Shown here one piece after another: positions 13,141-25,149 of a stretch of 64,000 nt of DNA. Numbering within the stretch: position 1 is the first letter of the stretch; the number at the start of each line of letters is the position of its first letter. Position numbers and translations under genes: made by a program. The stretch is from Sequoia sempervirens (lineage: Eukaryota; Streptophyta; Pinopsida; Cupressales; Cupressaceae), in NCBI GenBank assembly GCA_007258455.2, contig VDFB02275574.1, positions 124,001 to 188,000 of the forward strand. The letters are read 5' to 3'. A model generated the notes under the pieces. It saw only the letters and a list, made by a program, of their open reading frames with translations. It was not told the origin of the DNA and ran no database searches.

Positions 13141-15033
13141 GGGCAGCAGTGCTCTTTGTTTATTTTGTATTCATTATTGACATACGATATTGTATTTTGA
13201 TTTTCATAGCAAACTTAAAACTATATGGCAGCAATGTAGCCTTTGGGCATTTTGATATAAGTTTATAATTCATAACTTGGAAGTTGTTTCATGATTCGTG
13301 TATGTTAATTTTGAATGCGTATAGAGTATTGGCACAATGTTGAACACAAATGTTATATGTTAATGTTCTATAATGTGTATTATGCATGCCTTATCCATGT
13401 TATCATATGAATATTTAAAATTTCCCTATATTTTTTAAAATTTCCCTATATTTTTATATAGTTGTCCCCTGCCGTCCCTAATTTTGGCCTCAAAAATTGG
13501 AAACTTGGGGACTCGTCCCGCCATCCCCTGCCGTCCTCATCCCAGAAACTTGGGGTAACCTTGCTTCTTCTTTCTAATTCCCAAATCGATGCTCTGTTCT
13601 TAACACTCATGAGATATCGTTAGTGTAAATCAATCACATAAGAATCTATTATTCATATTCGTAGTAAGGGAACATAACAACTTATAAGGTTCAATAATTG
13701 CTGCGAGCATCATTATTGCATATTCGTATATTCTATATATATATATAGATAGATATCCTATGTGTGTGTATATGTGATTATATTTAACTTACTCCCCTTA
13801 TCGATTTGTCGTTTATCTTCATTTACTTTCCCTTGACTATCTTCTTCCACATACCTTTCATATCAGATTTCTCATTCCCTATTAATATATGTATTCCTAT
13901 TCCTGTCCTCATTTATATATCTGTGTGTAAATCTCCTTATACTCCCTCTTCCATATATTTGTCCTTAAATCTTATTCCCCTAAGAATACTTCTTGATTTT
14001 CCATATTTTACTTTAGTCGCTATCTTTATATACATTAATATCTTCCTTTGAATGCAGATCTACTGGTATATGTCTGATTTATCCTCCTATTCCACACATA
14101 CTTGAGTAAAAACTCCTTTATATTTCTTCCTCTTACATCTCACTTCAACTCCTATTTATATCTTCTTCCTCTTGAAAGAATACAATCTCTTTAAGAGAGA
14201 CACCACTTCTCAATAGACATGCCTTCACCAAGGGAGGTGTCCTTTATATACTAATATTAATGTTTTCTTTAGACATAAGTACTGACATTTAAATAATATG
14301 AATCGCTGCCCCTTAATAATGGATTCATTTCCATATATTAATCGCTGGGATATAGATTAATAATAATCTCTGCCTTATGCATCAAATTGTTGCTGCCTCC
14401 TTTATGTGTTAATGATCCTTATAAATTAGAATCACTGCTGTATATTGATCACAAACCTGGGCGCTTAAATTATTATTTTCCTTGGAACATATTTGTGCAC
14501 TTTATATTATTCGCTGTTCCTCTTTAATCATTGTTTTTGTCATTATCCAAAAGGGGTCGGCCCATAATAATAAATGTATTTAACTTTATTTACATTGCTA
14601 TAGCACAGAAGTCGTCCAGCACTTATAAACTTCCTTTGTAATGGTCGGCCAGAAATAAGAGGGGTACGAAGATTAGTTAATAGATTAATCTGTTAATATT
14701 GTTTTATATTATATGTTTCTTATTAAATTATATTTATTATTATTATTTGTATATTAGTTTTTTTATATATAAATAATTTATTTATTATAACGGTATTATA
14801 ATAATAATTAAATTGTCAATATTTATATTTTTAATATTTGACAATTATAATTATAATATTATCTTATGATAATTATAATTATAATAATATCAAATTGCTA
14901 ATATTTCTTTTTGTATTTTGTTATTTTCTTTATTTGCATTTTAAAGCTTCATATCTGAGTATCACAACTTCGGGGGCATGACAATCCTATTTACTTTGTT
15001 ATATTCAAAGCATACTGAATTAGGCAATAAACA

Positions 15034-16088
15034 TTTGGCATCATTGTCTACAAGAAGTTTGGTTGACTTATGAAATCAGGTTCATGAAAATGGTCATATA
15101 AATGGGGCAGCCAAAGGAAGAACTAATGCAATCTAACGAAAAATGAGAAGATGACCTTACACAAGATCTCATACATTTGTGGGACATATACATCAAGGAG
15201 CACGTACGGAAGGAAGTCAAGAGGAGACAAATACCATAGGATGCAATTTGGAATAACTTGCAAGTAAACGAAGAAGTAGATAACCTCTTGAACCATCTTC
15301 CAAGACTTCCTTGCATGGTATTTTATAATTTTATAAGATTTGCACGAAAAAACAGAACAAGAACAACATCATCAACAAATAATCCAACAATACGAGGAAA
15401 CGAACCAATAGGGAGAAGAAGAACGTAGCACCAACCAATGATGCACCTCTTAGAATTATACCCTTATGTTTGAACAAGGACCGGAAGAGATCACAAAGCA
15501 GTCACGATCCATTAGAACAAAAATTCAAATAATTCCTGAGAATAAGAGAACAAAGGGAACGAAGAAGGTTGAAGGAAATTGTTGAAAGAACTGAACGGTG
15601 TTATTAATTGAAAGTTTGAGTCCATCCCAAGAACAAAGTAAAAGCCAGAGCATAAGTCAGAGTTGTAATCGAGAAGAGAAAAAAGACTTCCATGACAAGA
15701 AAATACACAAATGTAGAGTGGGAAGAAATAACAAGGCACTTACTGCTCCCTAACGAAGTGTATGTGGACCTTGTCAATCAAGTAGAGAAATCATCAGTAC
15801 AATCACCACCAAAGGAAGAGGTGGGAAGGAGAATCCACAAACTCACTGTCGGAAATAAATGAAAACATCCAACATATTGAAGAAATACTACCTACAAAAG
15901 GGATGAAAGTCGGAGGATTTGAGCCTCAAACTCCAATACAAAGGGAGCACAGGAAAGATTCTAAGGGAAACTCAAGTGTGTGAAACGCTGAGATGGGATG
16001 AGTAGAGAATTCTTACATAGCTGAGAGTGCAGGACAAGCACCAGAAAGTACAAGTCAAAACTCCCAAACCAAGTTCTAGTCACAAAGG
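15034..16088 (+). other. gypsy leader with a decayed primer-binding site
   Basis: Directly after the 5' LTR the sequence reads TTTGGCATCATTGTC. This resembles the TGGCGCCGTTGTC-type primer-binding site of many plant gypsy elements with CG dinucleotides changed to CA, as methylated DNA decays. The remaining ~1 kb before gag is stop-rich and holds no gene. Confidence 0.45.
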
Positions 16089-17340
16089 TTGCATCAAGGA
16101 AGAAAGATGGTAACTCCCCCTACAAGTTTGAATGTGGAGAGGCAGAAACTCCCAAAATTCATTGGTAATGGACTGGAAGATCCTATACGCCATTGTAAAA
16201 CTTACGAAACAATATGGATAGCCAATGGCCAAGATGATAGATCTTACTGGTTGAGATCATTTCTAGCAACCTTAAGAGGTATAGCAATAGATTGGTACAC
16301 AACTCGAAGAAGCCTCCAAGACTACATGGGGCATGTTAAGGAAATCATTCAAAAAAGAATTCAAACTTCTTCGAGATGACAATGAGATTGTAGCAAAAAT
16401 CTACAACACGAAGCAGGGGTAGCATGAAAACATGTGAGCTTACAATCATAGGATCAGAGAACTCTTGGTAAAATTGGAAAATGAACTGACCAACAGTCTA
16501 AAAAAGCAGTGGTTTGTTTAAGTGTTACTTCCTTCACTAAGGAAAAAAATGAAAATAATGCCACCCTCCTCTTATGCCACCCTCATCTTATGAAAATGAG
16601 ATTAACCAAGCAATGAACATAGAGAGCGAGGATAAAACATCCTCCCAAAGCAAAAGAACAACAAAGACAAGAGTTTAGACAACAATAGAAATAGTGAATC
16701 TAAAATTGTCCAAGACCTGAGGAAGGACATGATGAGAATGACGAAAGAATTAAAGGCCGAAAAAGAAGCCACTAAGGAAAACAAAAATCTATGGTGCACG
16801 GAATGCAAAAACAAGGGTCATATTAAAAAAAACTGTCTTAAGAAGTTATTATGTGATATCTACCAAGTTTTGGGACATTCAATCAAAGAATGCTTGTACA
16901 AATTAAAAACAAGAAGCACGCAAGTGTTTTTTACACAAGGCGAACAATTTACCCAACCAAACACACCACTAAAGCAATAAAATAATAATAACAAAAATGC
17001 GTCACTTGGTGAGTACCAAAACAGGAGAGGGAAAAATAATCAATTCAACAATAACAATGAAGTGAAGTCAAATCCAGTACGATGCAAAAGGATGACCTAT
17101 GATACAATGTTGCCAATGCAACAAATGGGGGCATTTTGCAAGAGAATGCCAAAGTAACCAGAACAAGGCAAGGATGCTACACAAATGACGCAAACCAGGC
17201 AACCATGAAGATTCTAACTACCTAAAACAAAAAGGCAACATCAATATGATTGATGTGGAAGAACAAGATAATGCAATTATGGTCATCACCCGAGCGCAAA
17301 CCAAAAAAGCTACATATTCAAACCCTTGTATAGAGAAAGA
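16089..17340 (+). pseudogene. gypsy gag with CCHC zinc knuckles (broken)
   Basis: The first open stretch (16089-16379) has a capsid-like gag pattern (KLPKFIGNGLEDP, then WLRSFLATLRGIAIDWY). Stops interrupt it. Near 16798 the stretch CTECKNKGHIKKNC is a complete C-x2-C-x4-H-x4-C knuckle. Around 16850 a second knuckle has lost one Cys (CDIYQVLGHSIKEC). Near 17107 a third, CQCNKWGHFAREC preceded by Cys, is again complete. Such knuckles bind the element's RNA during packaging. Several stops and at least one frame change separate the parts, so no functional gag is made. Confidence 0.8.
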
Positions 17341-17559
17341 AAGACTCTAAAAAGCAAAGACAAAGATAGAACAAGCCATGGAAAAGGAACAAAGGAGTTC
17401 CAATAAAAAGACAAGTACTTCTACACGGTTTAAATATGACAAAAACATTGCAAGACAAGTGCTACAAACCATTGTACCAATAAGAATGGCGGATATTTTG
17501 CATAGTGTGCCACAACTACAAGAGGCAATCACCACTACAGTGGAGAATGACCAAAACCA

Positions 17560-17980
17560 AAGTCAAGAAAGAAGTGGTGAAGACAAAAATGCAAATATAA
17601 TAATAGAACCACCATTGCACGATGAGAAAATCATCAATCCGATGCTACTAGCAATAAGTGTGGGGAAAAAGCCAGCCCTTGTAGACATGCGGATTCTTGG
17701 AAAGAGTTTGACAAACACAATTGTTGACATAGGTTTTGGAGTAAACATACTGCTAGAAGTCACATGGAAATCTCTGGGGAAACCCACCCTTTGGCTGTCG
17801 ACATTCCAACTGGTAGGAGCAAACTAGCATGGGATCAAACCATTGGGACTTTTAATGGCACAAAAGGTAATTGTTAGAACTCAACAATATATTTTGAACT
17901 TTGTCGTCATTCCTCTAGAGAAAAATCCTATGCCACGTTGTTGGGTTGGGGATGGTTGATAATAGCCAAGGCTGATCATA
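17560..17980 (+). pseudogene. gypsy aspartic protease (broken)
   Basis: The stretch LLAISVGKKPALVDMRILG and then IVDIGFGVNILLEVTWKSLG matches the flap and active-site region of plant gypsy proteases, where VDGGSGVN is usual. The catalytic D is present but the S/T-G after it is changed to I-G. TAG at 17826 interrupts the frame, then HGIKPLGLLMAQKV and NFVVIPLE continue the fold. In an active element the protease cuts the gag-pol polyprotein. It lies in the right place between gag and reverse transcriptase. Confidence 0.75.
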
Positions 17981-18287
17981 ATTGGAAGAAGAATACCCTG
18001 TCAATAGAAAACAGAGGAAGGAAATACATTATAGACGAAATCAAGCAGTGAGCAAAGAAGCTACTTCCTCTGATTCAGAATCAGATGCAAGAGAAACATG
18101 GGCAGAAGAAGAGAAAGGTTACATTGAGCCAAATGATAGAGTACGTGATCTTCAACATTGTTCAAAAGATGAAACTAGCTCCTTGAGCAGGCTCTTTATT
18201 TGGTAGTTAGAAGATTGCAAAGTGTTCCAACAAGAGTGTAAAATGATACAAATTGGAGAAATTAGAGAAGAGGAAGAAAATCCTTAG

Positions 18288-19822
18288 GTGACAAGTTGTA
18301 CATTTCAACCAAAGTATGAGTACAAGGAAGGAGTTGCAAAACTAGATGACACACAAGCACATAATTTTGAACAAGAGAAAACAATAAAGTACGAGGAACT
18401 AGTAACAAGAAAACTAAACCTGGGAGAAGGTAGCTTCGAGGTAATAATGGTAGGAGGTAATTGGGATTCTGTACTCAAGGCAACTACATATAAAAAAAAA
18501 TTGGAGTATAAAGATACTTTTGCATGGAAATATAAGGATTTGAAAGGAGTACTGCTAGAATTTTGTGTGCAGAGAATCCCCTTGGTACTAGGAGCACAAC
18601 CTATACGGAAAAGACCATACAAGATGACCAAGAATTATGCAAAAAAGTCCAAGAAGAAATGAAGAAAATGTTGGAAGCAAGTATTATCTTCAAGGTAGAA
18701 ACAAGTAACTAGGTGTGGATTTCAAAAGTCTTAACCCAGTTACCATTAAGGATCCGTTTCCGATTCCCTTCATTGATTTGATTCATGAGGAAGTCGCCAA
18801 CCATGAAATTTACTCCTTCATGGCTGGCTTCTTCAAATATAATCAAATAAGTATAGCTGAAGATGATAAGTTGAAAATCACCTTTATGGTAGAAGATGGA
18901 GTTTATGCATACAATAGCATGCCTTTCAAATTATGCAATGCTCTAACTACTTTCGAAAGAATAATCCTCCACATCTTCAACAAAAAGTCAGTAGGAAACT
19001 TCAAAGAGTTCCTAGACGGCTGGTCAATCTACAATGACCAAGAAACTCACTTGAAGGCCTTCACCAAGTGCATGGAACAATGCAGATCTGCACAATTGGC
19101 CTTAAACCCAAAGAAATGCTAGTTCATAGTACCACAAGGCAAGCTCCTTAAGCACATCGTCTGTAAAGCACAATTGAAAACTAATCCAAATAAAATAAGA
19201 TTGACTGTCCAAATGGAAGCACTGAAGGATATCACTGGAGTCAAATCATTACCGAACCATGTGGGTTATTACCAATGGTTTATAAAGAATTTTGCCCAAA
19301 TATCATCTCCACTGGACATGCTCACAAGAAAGGGGATAACATTTACATGGATAGAAGAACAGGAGAACGCATTTAACAAATTAAAGGTACGCCTAATCAA
19401 TTCACCCATTTTAGCATATCCAGACTAGAACAAAGAGTATCATGTCCATGTAGATGCATCAAATTTCACAATTAGAGCAACAATGGCACAAGTCGAGCCT
19501 CAAGGACTCGATCATCCTGTTTTCTTTGCCAATCAACTACTACCAAGTGCCAAGCATAACTATAGTACTACATAGAGGGAAGCGTTAGGAATAGTTTATT
19601 TAGTGCGAAAATTCCAACACTACCTCTTGGCAATGCCTTTTACATTCTAGGTGGATCACCAGGCATTAATGTACCTAGTAAACAAACAAATTATACAAGG
19701 TCGGATAAGTAGATGGCTGTTATAACTTCAAGAGTTCACATTCACTATCATTATACGACCAACGAAGACTCACATGATAGTAGATCAACTATCGAGGATT
19801 AAGTCAGGAGAAACACCTGAAT
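18288..19822 (+). pseudogene. gypsy reverse transcriptase and RNase H (broken, active sites lost)
   Basis: 18515-18640 encodes the entry region (KDTFAWKYKDLKGV, then QPIRKRPYKM). From 18715 follows the palm: VDFKSLNPVTIKDPFPIP, then SFMAGFFKYNQI, where the usual first catalytic Asp (FMDG) is Ala, and later EFLDGWSIYND, where the expected LDD is LDG. The thumb/connection follows (HVGYYQWFIKNFAQIS and TRKGITFTWIEEQENAF). After a TAG at 19426 RNase H can be read (YHVHVDASNFTIRAT, DHPVFFANQLLP, HYLLAMPFTF, VDHQALMYLVN) with further stops. The role in a live element is copying RNA to DNA. Loss of both aspartates shows long-standing decay. Confidence 0.88.
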
Positions 19823-19824
19823 GA

Positions 19825-21105
19825 GTGAATGAAGACTTCCCTAATGTTCACTTATTCCAAAAAGCTACACTACCTCCTTGGTACAAGAACATTGAGTACC
19901 TCTCAATGTCAACATTCTCAAAAGACATGCCATCAAGGGAAAGAAGGAAGCTGGCCCTAAAAAGTAAAACATTCCAAGTCATCAATGGACTCCTGTATAA
20001 AATGGAATCTAATTACATTCTCAGAAGTTGCATCATGCACGAAGAAATAAAAGGAGTATTAGAGGAAGTGCACGAGGGGTTGGTGAGCGGCCATATGGGA
20101 CCCAGTGCTATTGCTAGAAAAGTCCTCTTGGATGGCCTATGGTGGCTGACACTCCATACAAACACACAAGAGTGGGTAGTCGAATGTGACACCTGCCAAA
20201 GAGTAGGGAAACTATTGAAAAGAGATTATATGCCACTCTAGCCATCGCAAACACAAGAACTCTTCGAGAGGTGGGGATTGGATTTTATCAGTTCTCTTAA
20301 GGTTAGCCAAGTCCATCATTGTAGATATATCATTATAGCAACAAATTACCTAACTAAATAGGCAGAAGCTAAAGCATTGTTGGACAACACAGCACTAAGC
20401 ACTATCAGATTCATTTACAAACACATAGTCAGTAGATATGGTATTCCCATACAAGTAACTAGCGACAGAGGGGGACACTTGTAAACCATGTGATCTGACT
20501 TATAATGAGTGATTTTTAGATATTTCATACCATCTCAAGCCTACACTACCCAAGAGAAAATGGTCAAGTGAAATCAATGAATAAAGTTCTTATCTTCATC
20601 ATTCCTAAATTGTGTGGCATTGAAGGAACCGATTGGGAAGCTACCAATTGTACTATGGGCTTACAGAACGATATACAAAGTAACTACGAGATACACACCC
20701 TTCCAACTAATGTACGGTCAATAAGTCATGTCCCTGCAAAATATATGGTACCAAACCTAAGAATTGTCATGGAGAATCAGTTGGGTGATACCAAAAATTT
20801 ACAGGAAAGGCTTTTTCAATTAAATAAGCTCGACAAACAAAGAGTACTAACACAATGGACAACTAAGGTAATGCAAAAATGGTGGAAATACTAACATGAC
20901 AAGCATCTCCAATGAACTTCTAACCAAGGTAGTTAGATTTAAAATATAGCAGTTATAACAAAATTAAGCCCAGTAAGTTTAAGGTAAGGTGGTTGGGACA
21001 ATCTAAATTAAGATAAGTACTAGGGAATGGATCTACAAAGTTGGAAAACTTAGATGGTACTTTGATAAAAGACACTGCCAACAAGTCTAAATTGAAGATG
21101 TACAA
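19825..21105 (+). pseudogene. gypsy integrase (broken)
   Basis: 19825-20241 holds the N-terminal zinc domain: HEGLVSGHMGPSAIARKV followed by CDTCQRVGKL (HHCC). The catalytic core is stop-ridden but readable: WGLDFISSLKV, then YIIIATNYLTK, then SRYGIPIQVTSDRGGH, then LWAYRTIYKVTTRYTP in a shifted frame near 20660. The C-terminal tail follows near 21000 (KWLGQSKLR, VLGNGSTKLENLDG, then GTLIKDTANKSKLKMY). In an active element integrase joins the new DNA copy to the genome. The domain order after RNase H confirms Ty3/gypsy rather than Ty1/copia. Confidence 0.85.
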
Positions 21106-24100
21106 GGAGAGACAAGAAGCCGCCATCGTCGTAAATATGACAGATTGGACAACCAAAGAGGACATAGTAGTAACCAAGGACATCCTAGAGAAGCCAGTTG
21201 GAAGTGTACTAGCCCAAACACACCCATACCTGACGAAATGTATGTTTGGTCCACCAGCCAAATGGATTAACATATATGGCAAATGGAGATAACATGCCCC
21301 ATACTTTGGGATACAATTAGGATACATTAGTTATGAATTACATTCGAATGAGGCAAGATCAAATCAACCTAATGATGGAATAAATGGAGAAAATTGCAAT
21401 CAACCTACTGAGGAATACTTAAAGTTCTTTGATCAATACCCATGCCTACTTTCGGTTGAAGAACAAGTGCAACATATTCACTTGATAGCAATAGTTGAGC
21501 TATATTGTGGTGTAACACTCAAGACATGATCAAGCAGTACAAGAATATGCAAAAAAGCATCGCTTAATGCAATTTGATGCATCATCACCCTCTGTACCAA
21601 GAACAATTGGAGTTTGGCACACTATACATAATCCCGCAGCTAGTCTATCAATATGAGGTAAATAAGTTATGTGGTGCCAACAACAAGGAGGACTATCTAT
21701 TGATGAACAAATTCAATAAAGGTATGGCAAAATTTTCTATGGTTGAAGAATTTTTTTCATTGGAATATGTCGAAACTTGTTGTGTGAATGAGTGTTATAA
21801 AGGACCATTATGAGGCATGAAATGGAGGAAAAGTTGCAAAAATTAAATTTTAAGGGTGAAAAACAAAAAAGAAAAACAGATAATAAGGAAAATTTGAAAA
21901 CCAAAAAGCAAAAATATTAAATTGAAAAAATTAATTACAGAAAAAGGAGATTTGATGAAGAAATTGAAAAAATAATAAAAGAAGAAAAAATCACACGACC
22001 ATATGGCATATAAAAACCATTGTACACTTATTTCTACCATATGACCTACCTTGATCCTATGTCCTCCCACCATACCCTCTTTCTTTCTCAACCATATGAA
22101 CCCTCCTATTGATTACCATTTACTATAGACTGTTGAAAAATCCAACTACCCAGCCAGATTGTATGGCATGTTCTTTAGGAGCAAATAATCATACAACTCT
22201 TGAATCACACCCATTCTTTCTGGTCCATACATCAATCTTCTACGAATACATTTGCCATATGATTTCTAGTTTTCTTCACATCCATCGTACAAATTCTGAA
22301 TTTCTCCATATTCATCATATAGTATGCAGTTCCTTTAAAGTAAATTTCATTGTACGATTAGTATAATACACTATACCACCTCCCTTGATGGGTCATACAA
22401 CCCACCAACCTCTCATTCATACATCATTCCTTCCTTGGTACAACCACCATAAGTCCTTCACTTCACCCAACTATTGTACATACTTTAGCTCCTTCATCTA
22501 CTATATGTCCATCTCAATTGAAGAGTCTATCACCATACACCTTGTGTTGACTCCATGTTCCTTTCAATTACATCTGCAATCACAAGACCTACAGCCTGGT
22601 TGTACAGTCCATTCTCAACAACACTCTATTCTTGGGAGCAATACAGTCCATTATTAGCAACAGTCTATTCTTGGGAGCAATACAATCCATTCTCAACAAC
22701 AATCTACTCTCAGGAGCAGCATAGTCCATTCTTAGCAATAGTCTATTCTCGAAAGTAGTACAGTCTATTCTCAATAGTAGCATGGTGGGGATTTACTATG
22801 TCAAAGCCTTCCACAAAAATAACGCAGAGTTGGAAGGAAACATCTATTCAGTGCTTGTGTAGATAAAATCTCACCAAACAAGAGAAGGCCAACATATGGA
22901 GTGCAAGAAGTAGGGGTCTACAGTGAGATAATGTGGCAAATGTTGAATGGCAATGCCTTATGGATTTAATCAAGTACAAATTAACGGGAGCCACCCGAGC
23001 ATCAAGCATTTCCATCTGGATGACCGACTACATGATTGGACTAAGCAAAGGTACAATTTATAATTGGGTGACGGTGTTGCATCCAAGAATTTATGTCGTT
23101 GAAGCATAAACCTTTTTATTTGACCCGACACACTATAGCTCTACTTTTGGATGCCATCTTTGCACAAGTTCCTTTAGTTGAAACCGGCAAGTTTCAACCC
23201 GACCTTGAGTATAATTCCTCTTGGCCCACTATTTTTAGATGGACCAAATTGGACACACAGGTTCAACCATAGAGGAAGTCAAGCCTATAAGCATTAAAAG
23301 AAAACATGTGGCAATTGCATCATCCTCTAAAGATGCACCATTAGAAGAGGGAGGTAGCAATGAGGAGGGAGATGAGCTGATTGACTTAACTACATCTACT
23401 TTGCGTACTACACCAAGGGCTATTCCTATGGCAGATGCTATTTCTCCTGCCGATGACATTACTCCGGTCACCACCCCATATGAACTGTTAGTAGAAGCTT
23501 CAAAGCAAATCGGTGGGTGGTCAACCTTACTTAGGGCTCCTATTGAAATAAAGAGTACCCTCCCCTAAGCCCCACTCAAGAAATAGGGCAGTCAATAGCG
23601 TTACAATCCACTCCCAGCCTTCATGGCCCAACCAACAATTTTCAACCTCCCAGCACTTAGGAGACCATAAGCAATGTTAAACTATTAGACAAAGGTGTTC
23701 CTTCCACACTACATGAGCGAGACAATAGTCCTTCCAAGTTACAGGAGTAGCCCACATTATCGAAGGACTCACCACCCCAAGAGGAATCCAATAGTGATGA
23801 GGATATTACTATACAGATCTCCAAACCAGACCCTCAAGATCCTTTGGGCACTATCTAGCAATACATTCAAGACTTGGAACCTATGGCTGCCATCATGAGT
23901 GAAGTCACTGACATTTGGATAGCATTCATTGCCCTTTCATCCTACAAGAGGCTCGCCACATACAAAAGTTTGTTGAAGAAGGATGTCACGAGGAATTTTC
24001 CTCTTGAAGTGTTGACTTACTACTCAAAACCCAGAATGAAGAAGGCATGGCAACCCAACCGCATTATCCCTTAATTTGGCAGATTATATGGTAATGTCAT

Positions 24101-24683
24101 CGTATCCCTCTATTCCATTGAGTCCATCTTCAAAGAGATTCTATATGCTTAAACAACAAATGGTTTCCCACTAACAACTCATGGACCGCATTGGATGAGT
24201 CAACATAGGTTTCTCAAAATTTACAAGAGGCAATGGATGAGAAAAACCGAAGCTTTCAAACTCAGTTGGCTCAACAATCCCACCTCACGAAACTTGAAAA
24301 AGCCAAGGTTGTCAAGAAAGAGAAAGAACTAGCTAAGAAAGATCAAAAGTTGATGGACATCCAAGTAGCCGAGAAAGATAGGGAGATTGTCGAGTTGCAA
24401 CTTGTCCATGAGAAAACCAAGTGTCAGTTGACAAAGGTCATACAACTAGTGAAAACTACAAGAGAAAGTGAATTTTTGGAAGCCCATCACCTACAACTCG
24501 ACAAAAGAAGTCTATCACTTGCAAAAGACCATTTCCTCGTAGTCCAATCCATCCTCATCAGTCTACACACCACCAAGGATGTCTTCTCCATCGGCCCCTC
24601 AATGATGTTTAGTTTTGTTACTTTTCAATTTTCAAATTTTCTTTTCTCTAGTCATCTAGAAGATGACCCTTTTTTTGAGGGGC
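21106..24683 (+). pseudogene. non-canonical region between integrase and 3' LTR, several broken frames
   Basis: About 3.5 kb lies between the integrase tail and the polypurine tract (TTTTTTTGAGGGGC at 24670-24683), where canonical gypsy elements end quickly. Open pieces include 21041-21292 (ends KWINIYGKWR), 21574-21813, 23239-23568 (acidic, Ser/Thr-rich) and 24233-24691. The last is Lys/Glu-rich and heptad-like (EKAKVVKKEKELAKKDQK), a probable coiled coil. I recognise no envelope, transposase or host family. It may be a captured or element-specific third gene, now dead. 21843-22110 is A-rich and non-coding. Confidence 0.5.
22605..22790 (+). repeat. 39-bp minisatellite, about four units
   Basis: Units of about 39 bp built on TCTATTCTTGGGAGCAATAC, CCATTCT and CAACA repeat from about 22,620 to 22,785, diverging toward the right. 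They lie in the non-canonical 3' part of the gypsy element. Open frames on both strands through the array are by-products of the period being divisible by three. Confidence 0.8.
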
Positions 24684-25019
24684 TGATGTAGTTAGAGAAA
24701 TCTACAAATTAGTTATATTTTAATTATATTATAGTCGGCAAGATTAGTTTCTCTTTGTTGGTTGTATGCAATTACTCTTGGTAGTTGCCAACAGTTGGAA
24801 GTTCTTAGCAACCATTAGCTCATTTATATACTCTTATTGTACTTGTGAAAGGGACAGCATGTTATGAGAATTCCCTGAACAATAGTTGTATAAGTGCATA
24901 TGAATGATACATTGTGATATCTTTTTACAATAATTGGTACGAATTTCTTATAGTCATTGGTATTCACCTATCATGTTTACTCTATTATATTCAAAGCATT
25001 TTGAATTAGGCAATAATAA
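24684..25019 (+). repeat. 3' LTR of the gypsy element
   Basis: This copy starts TGATGTAGTTAGAG right after a purine tract and ends near GGCAATAATA. It aligns over its length with 8909-9199 and 14984-15033, with scattered differences and no large gap. It is the undamaged LTR that shows where the 5' copy was split. Confidence 0.8.
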
Positions 25020-25149
25020 AGGAGGGATAGGTCCCATGTGTGGTTCCTCATCAAGAAACTATAATCTCCCTCCATTGTTGAATACCACTTAGCAATACCT
25101 AATGCTTCATAAAAGACTATGGATCTGAAGCAAAGGCAATGTATACATG

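Larger units (their letters stand above)
10060..13563 (+). mobile_element. hAT-superfamily DNA transposon, 3,504 bp, perfect 8-bp target duplication
   Basis: Left terminus CAGGGATACCC and right terminus, reverse-complemented, CAAGGTTACCC match at 9 of 11 positions. CTTCTTCT is present immediately outside both ends (10052-10059 and 13564-13571), the 8-bp duplication expected of hAT elements. Inside is a transposase pseudogene with BED finger, DUF659-type region and C-terminal hAT dimerisation region. Subterminal DNA is rich in GGGGAC/GTCCCC words on both sides (10070-10310 and about 13465-13545). The intact ends but dead transposase suggest an immobile fossil unless helped in trans. Confidence 0.93.
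9200..14983 (-). mobile_element. solo LTR (~2.27 kb without its own hAT insertion) inside the gypsy 5' LTR
   Basis: The plus strand reads TGTAATGTCCCC at the left end and GGGGGCATGACA at the right end. Read on the minus strand it starts TGTCATGCCCCC and ends GGGGACATTACA, as the solo LTRs at 2871 and 6205 do on the plus strand. The flanks are ATTCT (9195-9199) and ATCCT (14984-14988). AT-rich sequence at 14.69-14.90 kb and TATA-like boxes (GATATAAATAGG near 14165; TATATAAAGG near 14235, minus strand) fit an LTR. 9205-10059 and 13572-14983 carry no gene. An ATATAT/GATA microsatellite lies near 13735. The hAT element at 10060-13563 accounts for the extra length. Confidence 0.75.
8909..15033 (+). 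repeat. 5' LTR of the gypsy element, split by a nested insertion
   Basis: 8909-9199 aligns closely with the start of the 3' LTR at 24684 (shared words include TTAGAGAAATCTAC, GGAAGTTCTTAGCAACCATT and TCTTATAGTCATTGGTATT). The match breaks at 9199 and resumes at 14984 with TTTACT..GTTATATTCAAAGCAT and GAATTAGGCAATAA. The 5.8 kb between is the nested element with its copied target ATTCT/ATCCT. The rejoined LTR is about 335 bp, ending near ACA at 15033. Confidence 0.78.
8909..25019 (+). mobile_element. decayed Ty3/gypsy LTR retrotransposon with extra 3' region
   Basis: Direct repeats bound the element: about 8909-9199 plus 14984-15033 (5' LTR, interrupted) and 24684-25019 (3' LTR). Between them, in plus-strand order, lie gag with zinc knuckles (16.1-17.2 kb), protease (17.6-17.9), reverse transcriptase (18.3-19.4), RNase H (19.4-19.8) and integrase (19.8-21.1). 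That order is the Ty3/gypsy order. Every domain carries stops or shifts and at least two reverse transcriptase active-site residues are replaced. About 3.5 kb with no canonical gypsy domain separates integrase from the 3' LTR. Without the nested insertion the element is about 10.3 kb. Its own target duplication could not be fixed. Confidence 0.82.

Noticed and set aside
22605..22790. Opposing open frames at 22555-22758 and 22589-22783 as genes
   Set aside because: They are periodic translations of the 39-bp minisatellite, open on both strands because 39 is divisible by three.
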